Positions 26,762 to 35,242 of a stretch of 38,697 nt of DNA are shown here, in pieces. The DNA is from Pelomonas sp. KK5 (GTDB taxonomy: Bacteria; Pseudomonadota; Gammaproteobacteria; Burkholderiales; Burkholderiaceae_C), in assembly GCF_001984095.1 (NCBI RefSeq), contig NZ_LYVQ01000032.1, positions 1-38,697 on the forward strand, in the 5' to 3' direction. Under the pieces are notes generated by a model. That model did not search any database and was not told the DNA's origin. It worked only from the letters and a program-made list of their open reading frames with translations. Within the stretch, counting starts at the first letter, position 1, and each line of letters begins with the position of its first letter. A program made the translations under genes and the position numbers.

Positions 26762-28312
26762 TCAACTGGTCTCGGCGACCTTGAATACCTTGACCATCTC
26801 GCCCAGCACCGCGGCCTGCTGCTTCAGCGACTCCGCGGCCGCCGCGGTCTGCTCCACCAGCGCGGCGTTCTGCTGGGTCATGCTGTCCAGGTTGGCCACC
26901 GCCTGATTGACCTGGGCGATGCCGTCGGACTGACCGATGCTGGCCTCGCTGATCTCGTTGACCGTGCTGCTGACCCGCTGCACGGCGCTGAGGATCTCGC
27001 TCATCGACTGCCCGCCGCGGCTGACCTGCCGCGCACCGGCGTCCACGCGTTCGGACGACTCGGCGATCAGCGCCTTGATCTCGCGCGCCGCCTGCGCGCT
27101 GCGCTGGGCCAGCGTGCGCACCTCGTTGGCCACCACCGCGAAGCCGCGGCCCTGCTCGCCGGCGCGCGCAGCCTCCACCGCCGCGTTCAGCGCCAGGATA
27201 TTGGTCTGGAAGGCGACACCGTCGATGACGGCCGTGATGTCCGAAATCCTCTTGCTCGAGGCGGCGATGCCGTCCATCGTCGCCACCACTTCGTGCATCA
27301 CCGCGGCGCCCTGCCGCGCCTGGCCGGCCGCGGTGTCGGCCAGCGCATTGGTCTGCTGCGCGGCATCGGAGGAGTGCCGCACCTGCTGGGTCAGCTCCTG
27401 CATCGAGGCCGAGGTCTGCTGCAGGTTGGAGGCCGTCTGCTCGGTACGCGCCGACAGGTCCTGGCTGCCCAGCGCCACCTCGCCGGAAGCCACGCCGATC
27501 GACTCGGTCGCCTCGCGGATGCCGCGCACCAGGTCGGCCAGGCGCTGCTTCATCGCCGCCACCTCGGCCAGCACCAGGCCGATCTCGTCGGCGCTGCCGG
27601 GCTCGACATGCCCGCTCAGGTCGCCGCTGGCTACCGCATGCACCGCCTCGCGCATGGTGCCCAGGCGCCGCCGCAGGCTGCGCACGAACAGTTCCACACC
27701 CACCAACGCCGCCACACCGGCAATAGCGACGAGGATCAGCGTCATCCGCGCGTCCTTGCGCACCACCGCCGCCACGTCGTCCACGTACACGCCCGAGCCC
27801 AGCACCCAGCCCCAGGGCTCGAACAGCTGCACATAGGAGCGCTTGGGCACCGGCTCGCTGGCGCCGGGCTTGGGCCAGAGGTAGTCGAAGAAGCCGCTGC
27901 CGCCGCCGGCCTTGACCGTGTTGACCGCCTCGATGAACACCGCCTTGCCGTTGGGATCCTTGTTGGCCGAGACGTCCTTGCCGTTCATCTCCGGCTTGAT
28001 CGGATGCATCACCATCGTCGGGCGCAGGTCGTTGATCCAGATGTACTCGCTGCCCGAGTAGCGGATCTTGCCGACCGCCGCAGCAGCCTGGGCCTGCGCC
28101 TCGGCCTCGGACAGCGCGCCGGACTTGGCCCTGGACTGGAAGTCGCGCACGATCGCCGCGGCGCTCTTCACCTGGTCCACCGTCGTCAGCATGCGCACGT
28201 CCATCAGGCTGTCGGCCGAGTGCGCGCTGAGCAGCGCGATCAGGCCGATGAAGCCGAGCAGCACCAGACCCACGGCCACGCGCAGGCGCGTGGCGAGCAT
28301 CATCTTGCCCAT
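26762..28312 (-). CDS. Methyl-accepting chemotaxis protein with sCache_2 sensor
   Basis: A membrane chemoreceptor of 516 residues: TM1 about 11-30, a single-Cache (sCache_2-like) sensor about 34-182 with [20 protein letters not shown] and [13 protein letters not shown]2 about 189-211, HAMP, then the signalling hairpin with an intact tip ([20 protein letters not shown]). The ATG at 28312 has AGGAG nine bases upstream; a longer frame from 28393 would add 27 residues and run into the matB start. Characterised sCache_2 receptors bind short carboxylates such as acetate, pyruvate, lactate or propionate. It is divergent from malonyl-CoA synthetase with only 70 bases between, so malonate or a related acid is a plausible ligand. 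No CheR/CheB pentapeptide is at the C-terminus (VFKVAETS). Confidence 0.92.
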   Translation of the reverse strand: MGKMMLATRLRVAVGLVLLGFIGLIALLSAHSADSLMDVRMLTTVDQVKSAAAIVRDFQSRAKSGALSEAEAQAQAAAAVGKIRYSGSEYIWINDLRPTMVMHPIKPEMNGKDVSANKDPNGKAVFIEAVNTVKAGGGSGFFDYLWPKPGASEPVPKRSYVQLFEPWGWVLGSGVYVDDVAAVVRKDARMTLILVAIAGVAALVGVELFVRSLRRRLGTMREAVHAVASGDLSGHVEPGSADEIGLVLAEVAAMKQRLADLVRGIREATESIGVASGEVALGSQDLSARTEQTASNLQQTSASMQELTQQVRHSSDAAQQTNALADTAAGQARQGAAVMHEVVATMDGIAASSKRISDITAVIDGVAFQTNILALNAAVEAARAGEQGRGFAVVANEVRTLAQRSAQAAREIKALIAESSERVDAGARQVSRGGQSMSEILSAVQRVSSTVNEISEASIGQSDGIAQVNQAVANLDSMTQQNAALVEQTAAAAESLKQQAAVLGEMVKVFKVAETS

Positions 28313-28382
28313 CTGTCTTGTCTCCTGTCCCCCGGACGGCCCGACTATGAGCCCGCCGCCGCCGGAAGGCAATAATTCGCGA

Positions 28383-29915
28383 ATGCAAGCCAATCTCTAT
28401 GCCGCGCTGCGCGCCGGCTTCCCCGCTGATCTGGACGCCACGGCCATCGAGTGCGCGGACGGCGCCGGCCTCAGCTACAGCTGGCGCGACCTGGAGCGCG
28501 GCAGCGCGATGCTGGCCAATCTGCTCGACTCGCTGGAGCTGCCGCCCGCCTCGCGCATCGCCGTGCAGACCGAGAAGAGCGTGGAGGCGCTGATGCTCTA
28601 CCTGGCCGTGCTGCGCGCCGGCCATGTCTACCTGCCGCTGAACACCGCCTACCAGGCCGCCGAGATCGACTACTTCATCGGCAATGCGGAGCCGGCGGTG
28701 GTGGTCTGCGCGGGGCGCAATTTCGGCTGGGTCAGCAAGATCGCCTTCCTGGCGGGCACGCAGAACGTTTTCACGCTCAATGAAGACCGCAGCGGCACGC
28801 TGCTGGACCGCGCCTCCACGCTGCCCGACACGCACGAGGTGGCGGTCAAGCGCGCCGACGAGATGGCCGCCATCCTCTACACCAGCGGCACGACCGGCCG
28901 CAGCAAGGGCGCGATGCTCTCGCACGGCAACCTGCTCAGCAACGCCCGCACGCTGCAGGCCTACTGGGACTGGCAGAAGGACGACGTGCTGATCCACGCG
29001 CTGCCGATCTTCCATGTGCACGGCCTCTTCGTCGCCTCGCACGGCGCGCTGCTGAACGGCAGCAAGATGATCTGGTTCAGCGGCAAGTTCGAGCCGCGCG
29101 CGGTGATCCAGCGCCTGCCCGAGGCCACCGTCTTCATGGGCGTGCCCACGCTGTATGTGCGGCTGCTGACCGAGGGCGCGCTGGACAAGGCCGCCTGCCG
29201 CCGGATGCGCCTGTTCATCAGCGGTTCCGCGCCGCTGCTGGTCGAGACCTTCCGCAGCTGGCAGCAGCGCACCGGCCACACGATCCTGGAGCGCTACGGC
29301 ATGAGCGAGACGGTGATGCTGACCAGCAACCCCTGCCGGCCCGAGGACGGCGACCGCATCGGCGGCACGGTCGGCTTCGCGCTGCCCGGCGTGGGCGTGC
29401 GGGTGCGCGACGACGCGGGCGCGGAGTGCGCCGCCGGCGAGATCGGCAATATCGAGGTGCGCGGCCCCAATGTCTTCGCCGGCTACTGGCGCATGCCCGA
29501 GAAGACGCAGGAGGAGTTCACCGCCGACGGCTGGTTCCGCACCGGCGACGTGGGCCGGCGCGACGCCCGCGGCTACTTCACGATCGTCGGGCGCAGCAAG
29601 GACCTGATCATCAGCGGCGGCTACAACGTCTACCCCGCTGAAGTAGAGGGTTACGTCAACGACATGGCCGGCGTGGCCGAGACCGCCGTGATCGGCGTGC
29701 CGCATCCGGACTTCGGCGAAGCGGTGGTCGCCGTCGTGATCGCCAAGCCGGGCGCGCAGCTGGACGGCGCTGCCATCACTGCCGCGCTGAAATCGCAGAT
29801 CGCCAACTTCAAGGTGCCCAAGCAGGTCTTCATCGAGGCCGAGCTGCCGCGCAACGCGATGGGCAAGGTGCAGAAGAACCTGCTGCGCCAGCAGCATGCC
29901 GGGCTGTTCCAGTGA
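28383..29915 (+). CDS. matB: Malonyl-CoA synthetase (malonate--CoA ligase)
   Basis: Makes malonyl-CoA from malonate, ATP and CoA by an adenylate intermediate. The 510 residues follow rhizobial MatB closely: [19 protein letters not shown] (82-100), P-loop [18 protein letters not shown] (166-183), [13 protein letters not shown] (206-218), [12 protein letters not shown] (278-289), ERYGMSET (303-310), [15 protein letters not shown] (361-375), ISGGYNVYP (410-418), and the catalytic lysine Lys495 in NAMGKVQKN. The ATG at 28383 matches the family N-terminus; GGAAGG lies somewhat far upstream, and the palindrome ATTCGCGAAT (28375-28384) covers the start. No malonyl-CoA decarboxylase or malonate carrier is beside it. 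It could also act on methylmalonate. Its stop overlaps the next GTG start. Confidence 0.93.
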   Translation: MQANLYAALRAGFPADLDATAIECADGAGLSYSWRDLERGSAMLANLLDSLELPPASRIAVQTEKSVEALMLYLAVLRAGHVYLPLNTAYQAAEIDYFIGNAEPAVVVCAGRNFGWVSKIAFLAGTQNVFTLNEDRSGTLLDRASTLPDTHEVAVKRADEMAAILYTSGTTGRSKGAMLSHGNLLSNARTLQAYWDWQKDDVLIHALPIFHVHGLFVASHGALLNGSKMIWFSGKFEPRAVIQRLPEATVFMGVPTLYVRLLTEGALDKAACRRMRLFISGSAPLLVETFRSWQQRTGHTILERYGMSETVMLTSNPCRPEDGDRIGGTVGFALPGVGVRVRDDAGAECAAGEIGNIEVRGPNVFAGYWRMPEKTQEEFTADGWFRTGDVGRRDARGYFTIVGRSKDLIISGGYNVYPAEVEGYVNDMAGVAETAVIGVPHPDFGEAVVAVVIAKPGAQLDGAAITAALKSQIANFKVPKQVFIEAELPRNAMGKVQKNLLRQQHAGLFQ

Positions 29916-30163
29916 GCGGGGCAGCGCTCGATGACACCTGCCCGCGCTGCGGCGGCGGCTTCCACTGCGGCGTCAACGATGCGCGCTGCGACTGCTTCGG
30001 CCTGAACCTGGGCGCCGAACTGAAGCAGCGGCTCGCGGGCGAGTACCCGGGCCGCTGCCTGTGCGTGAGCTGCCTGAAGGCGCTTCAGGAAGAAGACGAG
30101 GCGGCCTTGCGCCGGCGCGAGACCACGCCCACCGCGGCCAGCCCCAGCGCCATCAGGCCGTAG
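29912..30163 (+). CDS. Cysteine-rich CWC family protein
   Basis: An 83-residue protein with eight cysteines (10, 13, 19, 26, 28, 49, 51, 54) in the CWC arrangement: CPRCGGGFHCG, CDCFGLNL and CLCVSCL. These probably bind two zinc ions. It starts at a GTG overlapping the matB stop (GTGA), so it is coupled to matB. The domain is finished by about residue 57; the last 25 residues are read through the 3' end of the convergent HAF-type PEP-CTERM gene, a 79-base antisense overlap. That makes its tail composition (TTPTAASPSAIRP) an accident of the other strand. Function unknown; proteins of this kind are common in proteobacteria. Confidence 0.78.
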   Translation: MSGAALDDTCPRCGGGFHCGVNDARCDCFGLNLGAELKQRLAGEYPGRCLCVSCLKALQEEDEAALRRRETTPTAASPSAIRP

Positions 30164-31224
30164 GTCGCCGGCTCCGGCACCGGCGTCATCACGAAGGCGT
30201 GGGCGGTGCCGTCGGTCATCATGGCCCAGCCGGTGATCTGGCCGTTGTCGCCGATGCCCATGGCGCGGGTCGTCGTGGTGGTGCTCATGTTCCAGCCCGC
30301 GCCGTTGACCAGCAGGCTGGACAGCAGGTAGTCGGTGCCGTCGGCGTAGAGGAAGGGGTTGGCGTAGAGGCCGCTGCCGGTGCCCACGGCCCAACCCTGG
30401 CTGTTGATGCTGTAGAGCTGGCCGCCCTGGGTGCTGTTCGAGGTCTGCGGCACGATGACGGTACCGCCGGCCTGCGACCAGATGAAGTTGGACGTCCCGG
30501 CCATGCCGGTCACCAGGCCGTTCTCGCTGACGCCGAAGGCCGTGGCGGCGCCGGTGCCGGTGTTCAGCTGGGTCAGCGTGCCGCTGTTCATGTCGTACAC
30601 GACCGCGACGTTGCGGGAGTCGGCGGTGGTGCCGGTGCCGACGACCAGGCCGGCGTCGTTGATGGCGAAGGCCGTCTGCATGTACGTGCCTTCCGGCGTC
30701 ATCGCATTGATGACCGTGGTCTTGCCGGAGACGGTGTTGAAGATCGTGGCCTGCTCCGAGATGCCGGAGCCGACCGAGCCGACGGCGATGCCCTGGTCGT
30801 TGATGTCGCGGGCCCGGCCGGCGGTCTGGCCGGTGGGCAGCTTGAGCGCGCTGGCCACGCCCTTGGTCCACATCACCGGCACCGGGTTGGAGCCCAGCCC
30901 GTTGACCGCGGCCACGCCCACGGCCACGCCGCTGTTGTTGACGCCGTAGCCCCACTCGAAGTTGTAGCCGGCCAGCGTGCCGAGCTGCTGCATGCCGCTG
31001 CCCGCCTGCCAGACGAAGGCCGCCTGCGAGGCGCTCGCTTGCGGGAAGTTCAGCGTCGTGCCGGTGATGTAGCCGCCGCCGCTGGACATGCCCCAGGCGG
31101 CGCTGGAGTTGCCGGACGAGGCGATCGTGCCGAGATCGGCGATCGAGTACTGCGGGGCGGCGGCCAGCGCCAGCAGCGGGGCCTGGGCGGCGATCAGGGC
31201 CAGGGCGAGTCGGGACAGCTTCAT
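30085..31224 (-). CDS. HAF-repeat PEP-CTERM exported protein
   Basis: A 379-residue exported protein with a signal peptide (MKLSRLALALIAAQAPLLALA) and a body of HAF-type repeats. Repeated turns read like AWGMSSGGGYITGT, GYGVNNSGVAVG, ARDINDQGIAVGS, AFAINDAGLVVGT, AFGVSENGLVTGM and YSINSQGWAVGTG, each about 40-55 residues apart, finishing in a literal HAFVMTP. Such repeats form propeller-like exported proteins. The PEP-CTERM tail is VPEPATYGLMALGLAAVG followed by VSRRRKAASSSS (residues 349-379), so exosortase processing and surface or polysaccharide association are expected. The 3' end overlaps the CWC gene. The role is unknown; HAF proteins are frequent in Burkholderiales. Confidence 0.88.
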   Translation of the reverse strand: MKLSRLALALIAAQAPLLALAAAPQYSIADLGTIASSGNSSAAWGMSSGGGYITGTTLNFPQASASQAAFVWQAGSGMQQLGTLAGYNFEWGYGVNNSGVAVGVAAVNGLGSNPVPVMWTKGVASALKLPTGQTAGRARDINDQGIAVGSVGSGISEQATIFNTVSGKTTVINAMTPEGTYMQTAFAINDAGLVVGTGTTADSRNVAVVYDMNSGTLTQLNTGTGAATAFGVSENGLVTGMAGTSNFIWSQAGGTVIVPQTSNSTQGGQLYSINSQGWAVGTGSGLYANPFLYADGTDYLLSSLLVNGAGWNMSTTTTTRAMGIGDNGQITGWAMMTDGTAHAFVMTPVPEPATYGLMALGLAAVGVVSRRRKAASSSS

Positions 31225-31362
31225 CAGAGGGAACTCCGTCTACAAGATCGGGCGGAGTCTAGGCAGGGGTGCGGGGTGGGCGCTGCGGGTCAGCCCCAGG
31301 TGCGGGCGAGATCGCCGCTTTCGGGACAAGGCTGGTCAGCGGCGACGGCAGCGCCCGCGGCT

Positions 31363-31383
31363 CACCCCCGCGAATCGGGGGTG
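31363..31383 (-). terminator. Hairpin after the TetR gene
   Basis: CACCCCCG-CGAAT-CGGGGGTG is a perfect eight-base-pair stem with a five-base loop, starting five bases after the TetR-family stop codon on the minus strand. The position fits a transcription end for the long minus-strand gene series. No T-run follows on the minus strand, so it may be a Rho-assisted end or an RNA-stabilising structure. Confidence 0.5.
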
Positions 31384-31387
31384 CGCT

Positions 31388-32065
31388 TCAGCGGCCTTCG
31401 CAGACCCGCGCGAGCTGTCCGGCCACCATCTCCGACATGGTCTGCGCCACCGCCTGCGGGTCCAGGCTGGCGTCGTCGAACAGCATCTCGTGGGCGGCAT
31501 ACAGCGCGTCGATGGCCAGGCGCAGCGTGAGGCGGGCGCGGGCCGGGTCGGCCTCCGGATGGGCGGCGCCGAAGGGCTCCATCATCATCTCGGTGAAGAC
31601 CTCGCGCGAGCGCAGGCGCTGGCCCTGCAGCGCCGGCACCGCCCGCTGCGCGCGGGTGACCCAGACGCCGGCCGGCATCTGCGCCGTCAGCGCCTGCATC
31701 TGCAGGAAGAGCTCGGCCAGGCTGCGGGCGAACTCGGCCTCGGGCAGGGCCATCGTCGCGGCGCTGGCCCAGGGCATCAGCAGCTTGTTCTGCTGCTGCA
31801 TCAGCCGCACGCTCAGCTCATGCAGGATCGCGTACTTGTTCGGGAAGTACTGGTACAGCGCCGGCGGCGAGATGCCGGCGCGCTGGCAGACCAGATTGGT
31901 GGACAGGCGCTCGATGCCGACCTCGCCCAGCAGCTCGGCGCAGGCGGCGAGGATGCGTTCGTAGGTCTCGACGGCTCGGGGCTGCAGCGGGGCGCGCTTG
32001 GGTTCGAGATCGGGGCGCGCGGGCTTGCCGGAGGCTGGAGTCGTCATCGGATCGGCAGTGCTCAT
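31388..32065 (-). CDS. TetR-family transcriptional regulator
   Basis: A 225-residue TetR regulator. The DNA-binding domain is at residues about 33-82: ETYERILAACAELLGEVGIE, then the helix-turn-helix NLVCQRAGISPPALYQYFPN (57-76) and KYAILHEL. The C-terminal helical domain (about 95-220) would bind an unknown ligand. A Pro/Lys-rich 30-residue lead precedes the domain; an ATG at residue 7 is a possible alternative start. It is the last gene of the minus-strand series that includes the Rieske oxygenase, ferredoxin and reductase, 45 bases after the exonuclease gene. It may control that series or act elsewhere; position alone cannot decide. Confidence 0.9.
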   Translation of the reverse strand: MSTADPMTTPASGKPARPDLEPKRAPLQPRAVETYERILAACAELLGEVGIERLSTNLVCQRAGISPPALYQYFPNKYAILHELSVRLMQQQNKLLMPWASAATMALPEAEFARSLAELFLQMQALTAQMPAGVWVTRAQRAVPALQGQRLRSREVFTEMMMEPFGAAHPEADPARARLTLRLAIDALYAAHEMLFDDASLDPQAVAQTMSEMVAGQLARVCEGR

Positions 32066-32110
32066 GGCCCCAGTCTAGTGCCGTTGGGCGATCTGCAACC
32101 GTCTCCAAAT

Positions 32111-32617
32111 TCAGACGGCCGCCTCGGCCTTGACCCGCATCAGCGCCATCTGCAGCACCCGCGCGTCGCTGCTGGCGCGGTGGCGGGCGATCTTCTGCTC
32201 GCTGCGCACCTGGGCGGCGATCTGGTGGAAGCGGGCCGCCTCGCCGTCGCTCAGCAGCCGGCGCAGGTCTTCGAGATGGAAGGCGGGCAGCCGGTCCACG
32301 CTGTCGAACAGCCGGGCCAGCCAGGGGTAGTCGTGGCCCCAGCCGTCGCAGTAGACGGTCTGGCCCTGCAGGCGGCGGTTCAGCTCGTCGGCCACCCACT
32401 CAGGCGGCTTGCCATGGGCCATCAGCGTGGCGCGGCTGATGCCGTGCAGGGCCTCGGCCTGGATGTCCCAGTGCTGCCAGTCGGGCTCGGGATGGATCAG
32501 GCTGCAGAACACCGTGCCGGACGGTCCGACGAAGCCGACCTCGATCGGATAGCTGCCGCGCCCGAAGCCCGAGGCTTCGATGTCGATGATGGCGGGCTGG
32601 AAGAACGACTCGGCCAT
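32111..32617 (-). CDS. DEDDh-type 3'-5' exonuclease-like protein
   Basis: A 168-residue protein with a compact RNase-H-like exonuclease fold. The catalytic set is complete: Asp12 and Glu14 in IIDIEASGFG (Exo I), Asp96 in GHDYPWLARLFD (Exo II), and His146 with Asp151 in ARHRASSDARVL (Exo III, H-x4-D). The length is that of a domain without extra modules, like small stand-alone exonucleases. It sits 49 bases after a 60-residue gene and 45 before TetR on the same strand. Substrate (DNA or RNA) cannot be told, and I see no link to the Rieske genes upstream other than shared direction. Confidence 0.83.
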   Translation of the reverse strand: MAESFFQPAIIDIEASGFGRGSYPIEVGFVGPSGTVFCSLIHPEPDWQHWDIQAEALHGISRATLMAHGKPPEWVADELNRRLQGQTVYCDGWGHDYPWLARLFDSVDRLPAFHLEDLRRLLSDGEAARFHQIAAQVRSEQKIARHRASSDARVLQMALMRVKAEAAV

Positions 32618-32666
32618 GCAGGGGCTCCCCTGTCGATCGGGTGAGCCCAGTGTAGGGTCAGTTCAG

Positions 32667-32849
32667 TCAGCAATCAGCCTTGTATTCCCGCAGTTCCTGG
32701 GCCAGCACCTGGTAGTCGTGCAGCTGCGCCATCTGCAGCAGCTCGTCCACATTGCCCAGGTCCACATGCTCGTGGCCCATGCCGCGGCGCAGCAGCTGGA
32801 AGATCTCCTCGATGGAGGGCTTGCTGGGCTTCTGATCGCTCGTCGTCAT
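32667..32849 (-). CDS. Small hypothetical protein (60 residues)
   Basis: A 60-residue, mostly helical acidic protein (SIEEIFQLLRRGMGHEHVDL, then a run of Leu/Gln-rich helix and LAQELREYKADC). A strong AGGAGG ribosome site lies eight bases before the ATG, which makes it a likely real gene despite its size. It lies 66 bases after the Rieske oxygenase stop on the same strand and 49 before the exonuclease. No membrane segment, signal or known motif is seen. Function unknown. Confidence 0.68.
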   Translation of the reverse strand: MTTSDQKPSKPSIEEIFQLLRRGMGHEHVDLGNVDELLQMAQLHDYQVLAQELREYKADC

Positions 32850-32915
32850 CTCGTGCGCCTCCTGCTGTCGTAGTGGCTGCAGACCGGCAATCCGCGTGCC
32901 CCGGTGATGCGCGAT

Positions 32916-33944
32916 TCAGTTCTCGGCGGCCAGCAGCCTGTCCAGCAGGCGCCGCGCCAGCGTGCCGCCGGCATCGATGTTGAGCTTCATCAGCCGGCGC
33001 TCGGGCCAGGCCTCGAGGTTGCGCTGCTGGCGCTCCAGCATCTCCAGGTCCTCGGCGAAGATCTTGCGCTGGCCTTCGCGGATGCTGTCGGTCAGTGCCG
33101 CGTCGTCGGGCTTGAAGCGCCGCGCCATGCCCCAGAAGTACCAGATCGAGTTGTCGGTCTCCGGCGTGATGAAGTCGACCACGATGCTCGAGGCCTTGAC
33201 CGCGGACGGCGCCTCGTGGCCGCCCTGCCCGGCCAGCGCCACGCCGACCTCGATCATCACCTGGCTGGGCGGCGTGAAGCGGCAGATCTGCCAGCGGTCC
33301 ACCGGCCGGTCGTCCGGCAGGCCCATGCCGCGCAGCGCCATCTGCCAGAAGGGCGGCGCGGGGATGTCGAACATGCGCCGCTCGGTGATCACCGCGTCGC
33401 CCTCGGCGCGGGTCTGCGGCGGCGCCTCGTCGATCTCCTTCTGGCCGATGCTGTTCGCATGGACGTAGGTCTCGTGCGTCAGGTCCATCAGGTTGTCGAT
33501 CATCAGCCGGTAGTCGCAGCGCACGTGGTAGAGCCCGCCGCCGTAGGCCCACTCGGGGTGCCCGGCCCAGTCGAGCGGCGGGATGGCCGCCTCGTCCGCC
33601 TGCACCGCATCGCCGGGCCAGACCCAGACGAAGCCGTGCCGCTCCACCACCGGATAGCGGCGCACCGCCGGGAACACGCTGATGCGCTGGCCCGGCATCG
33701 CCACCGGCTGGCCTTCGGTGCCCAGGCGCAGCCCGTGGTAGCCGCATTGCAAGGTGCCGTCGACGACCCGGCCCAGCGAGAGCGGCGCGCCGCGGTGCGG
33801 GCAGAAGTCCTCCAGCGCGGAGACCATGCCATCGGCGCCGCGGAAGAAGGCGATCGCCTCACTGCAGATGCGGCGGCCGAGCGGCTTGTCGGCCGGGATC
33901 TCATCGGGGGTGGCGGCGACGTACCAGGCGTTCTTCGGGAACAT
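32916..33944 (-). CDS. Rieske oxygenase (VanA/dicamba O-demethylase type)
   Basis: Terminal oxygenase of a Rieske non-haem iron system, 342 residues. The N-terminal NAWYVAATPDEIPADKPLGR is typical of the O-demethylase group. The Rieske cluster ligands are Cys48/His50 (CPHRGAPLSLG) and Cys67/His70 (CGYHGL). The mononuclear iron site is in DNLMDLTHETYVH: His157 and His162, with Asn151 and Asp154 for electron transfer. ITPETDNSIWYFWGMARR near 265-283 matches the family's substrate-pocket strand. It follows its reductase by 24 bases. Size and partners match dicamba O-demethylase oxygenase (about 340 residues), whereas VanA usually pairs with a one-piece VanB reductase. Substrate is probably a methoxylated or otherwise substituted aromatic acid; this is inference. 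Confidence 0.91.
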   Translation of the reverse strand: MFPKNAWYVAATPDEIPADKPLGRRICSEAIAFFRGADGMVSALEDFCPHRGAPLSLGRVVDGTLQCGYHGLRLGTEGQPVAMPGQRISVFPAVRRYPVVERHGFVWVWPGDAVQADEAAIPPLDWAGHPEWAYGGGLYHVRCDYRLMIDNLMDLTHETYVHANSIGQKEIDEAPPQTRAEGDAVITERRMFDIPAPPFWQMALRGMGLPDDRPVDRWQICRFTPPSQVMIEVGVALAGQGGHEAPSAVKASSIVVDFITPETDNSIWYFWGMARRFKPDDAALTDSIREGQRKIFAEDLEMLERQQRNLEAWPERRLMKLNIDAGGTLARRLLDRLLAAEN

Positions 33945-33968
33945 GTCGTCGCCTCCCTTGGCGTGATC

Positions 33969-35201
33969 TCAGGCGTGATTCTTCAGCGGCACGGCCGGGT
34001 CGCAGGCCACGTCGGGCGCTACGACCTTGCCGGTCTCCAGCAGCTTGCGCGCCGCCATGTGGTCCAGCGGCGCGCTGACGCTCTCCACGCAGGCCAGCCG
34101 CTCGCCGACGTAGTGCAGGATCGAGAAGCTCGCGGCGCTGGCGCCGGGGCGGCGATAACGCCGAACTTCAGCGGTATCGGCCGGCGGCATCAGGCCCGCC
34201 ATCTGCAGCCGCATCGCGCCCTGCTCGGACCAGAACCAGGGCAGCGCCTTGTAGGGCTCCTCGCGGCCCTGCAGCGTGGCGGCGGCGGTGCGGGCCTGGT
34301 CGTTGGCGTTCTGCACCGATTCCAGCCGCAGGTGGCGGCCGCTGTGATGCTCGTCGAAGCTGCAGCAGTCGCCGATGGCGAGGATGTCGGGGTCGGAGGT
34401 GCGCAGGTAGGCGTCGACGGTGATGCCGTTGTCGCACAGCAGGCCGGCCGCGCTGGCCAGCGCATGCTCCGGCATCGCGCCGATGCCCATCACCAGCAGC
34501 TCGACCTTCTCGCGCACACCGCCCACGCCCAGCGCCACCAGCCGGTCGCCCTCGATCTCGAACTCGCCGACGGTCACGCCCAGGCGCAGGTCGATGCCGC
34601 TGGCCAGATGGGTCTGCAGCACGTGCTCGGCCAACTCCGGCGAGACCGAGCGGGCCAGCAGCCGCGGCGCCGATTCCAGCACCGTCACCGGCTTGCCCTG
34701 CGCCCGTACGGTGGCGGCGATCTCCAGGCCGATGAAGCCGCCGCCGAGCACGGTCAGCGAGGAGGCGGCCTGCAGCCGCTCGCGCAGCTTCAGCGCATCG
34801 GCGCTGCTGCGCAGGATCAGGACATTGCTCAAGCTGGCCGGCAGGTGCGACAGGCGGCGCGCGCGGGTGCCGGTGGCCAGCACCAGCTTGCCGTAGGGCA
34901 GCACGGCGCCGGACCGCAGCGTCACCGTGCGCGCGGCGCGGTCGATCACCACGGCCGCATCGCCGCGATGCAGCGTGATGCCGGATTGGGCGTACCAGTC
35001 CTCGGCGCGGTGCGGCTGCAGCTTCTCGTCCGGCGTCTTCAGGAAGGCCTTGGACAGCGGCGGGCGGTGGTAGGGCAGCTCCGCCTCCTCGCACACCAGG
35101 TGCACCCGCGTACCCAGGCCGGCCGCGGCCAGCGCGCCGCACAGGGCCGCGCCGGCATGGCCGCCGCCGATGATGACGATGTTGTCGTTGCTGCTGCTCA
35201 T
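33969..35201 (-). CDS. FAD/NAD-dependent ferredoxin reductase
   Basis: A 410-residue flavoprotein that would pass electrons from NAD(P)H to the adjacent ferredoxin. The FAD-binding GGGHAGAALCGAL motif is at residues 12-24, the PLSKAFL segment at 48-54, the ATGTRARRL motif at 109-117, the NAD(P)H-binding VLGGGFIGLEIAA at 151-163, and the second FAD contact DPDILAIGDCCSF near 264-276. This is the putidaredoxin-reductase/rhodocoxin-reductase class, not the phthalate-type single-chain reductase. It lies 41 bases after the ferredoxin gene and 24 before the oxygenase gene, so the three form one unit. Length is very close to dicamba reductase DdmA (about 408). Confidence 0.9.
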   Translation of the reverse strand: MSSSNDNIVIIGGGHAGAALCGALAAAGLGTRVHLVCEEAELPYHRPPLSKAFLKTPDEKLQPHRAEDWYAQSGITLHRGDAAVVIDRAARTVTLRSGAVLPYGKLVLATGTRARRLSHLPASLSNVLILRSSADALKLRERLQAASSLTVLGGGFIGLEIAATVRAQGKPVTVLESAPRLLARSVSPELAEHVLQTHLASGIDLRLGVTVGEFEIEGDRLVALGVGGVREKVELLVMGIGAMPEHALASAAGLLCDNGITVDAYLRTSDPDILAIGDCCSFDEHHSGRHLRLESVQNANDQARTAAATLQGREEPYKALPWFWSEQGAMRLQMAGLMPPADTAEVRRYRRPGASAASFSILHYVGERLACVESVSAPLDHMAARKLLETGKVVAPDVACDPAVPLKNHA

Positions 35202-35242
35202 TCAGGAATCTCTTGCCAAGCGAAAAGCAGCATTCTCGGCCA

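Noticed and set aside
6753-28312. The two chemoreceptor genes as a duplication
   Set aside because: They share only the generally conserved signalling hairpin; their sensor domains (dCache and sCache_2) are unrelated in size and motif.
26745-29897. An N-terminal extension that would make the first PEP-CTERM protein 1297 residues
   Set aside because: The extension shadows the chemoreceptor and matB. The ATG at 26744 has a strong ribosome site and gives a proper signal peptide.
32916-33944. Calling the oxygenase vanillate O-demethylase (VanA)
   Set aside because: The electron-transfer partners are an adrenodoxin-type ferredoxin and an FAD reductase, not the VanB single-chain reductase, so the substrate name is not supported.
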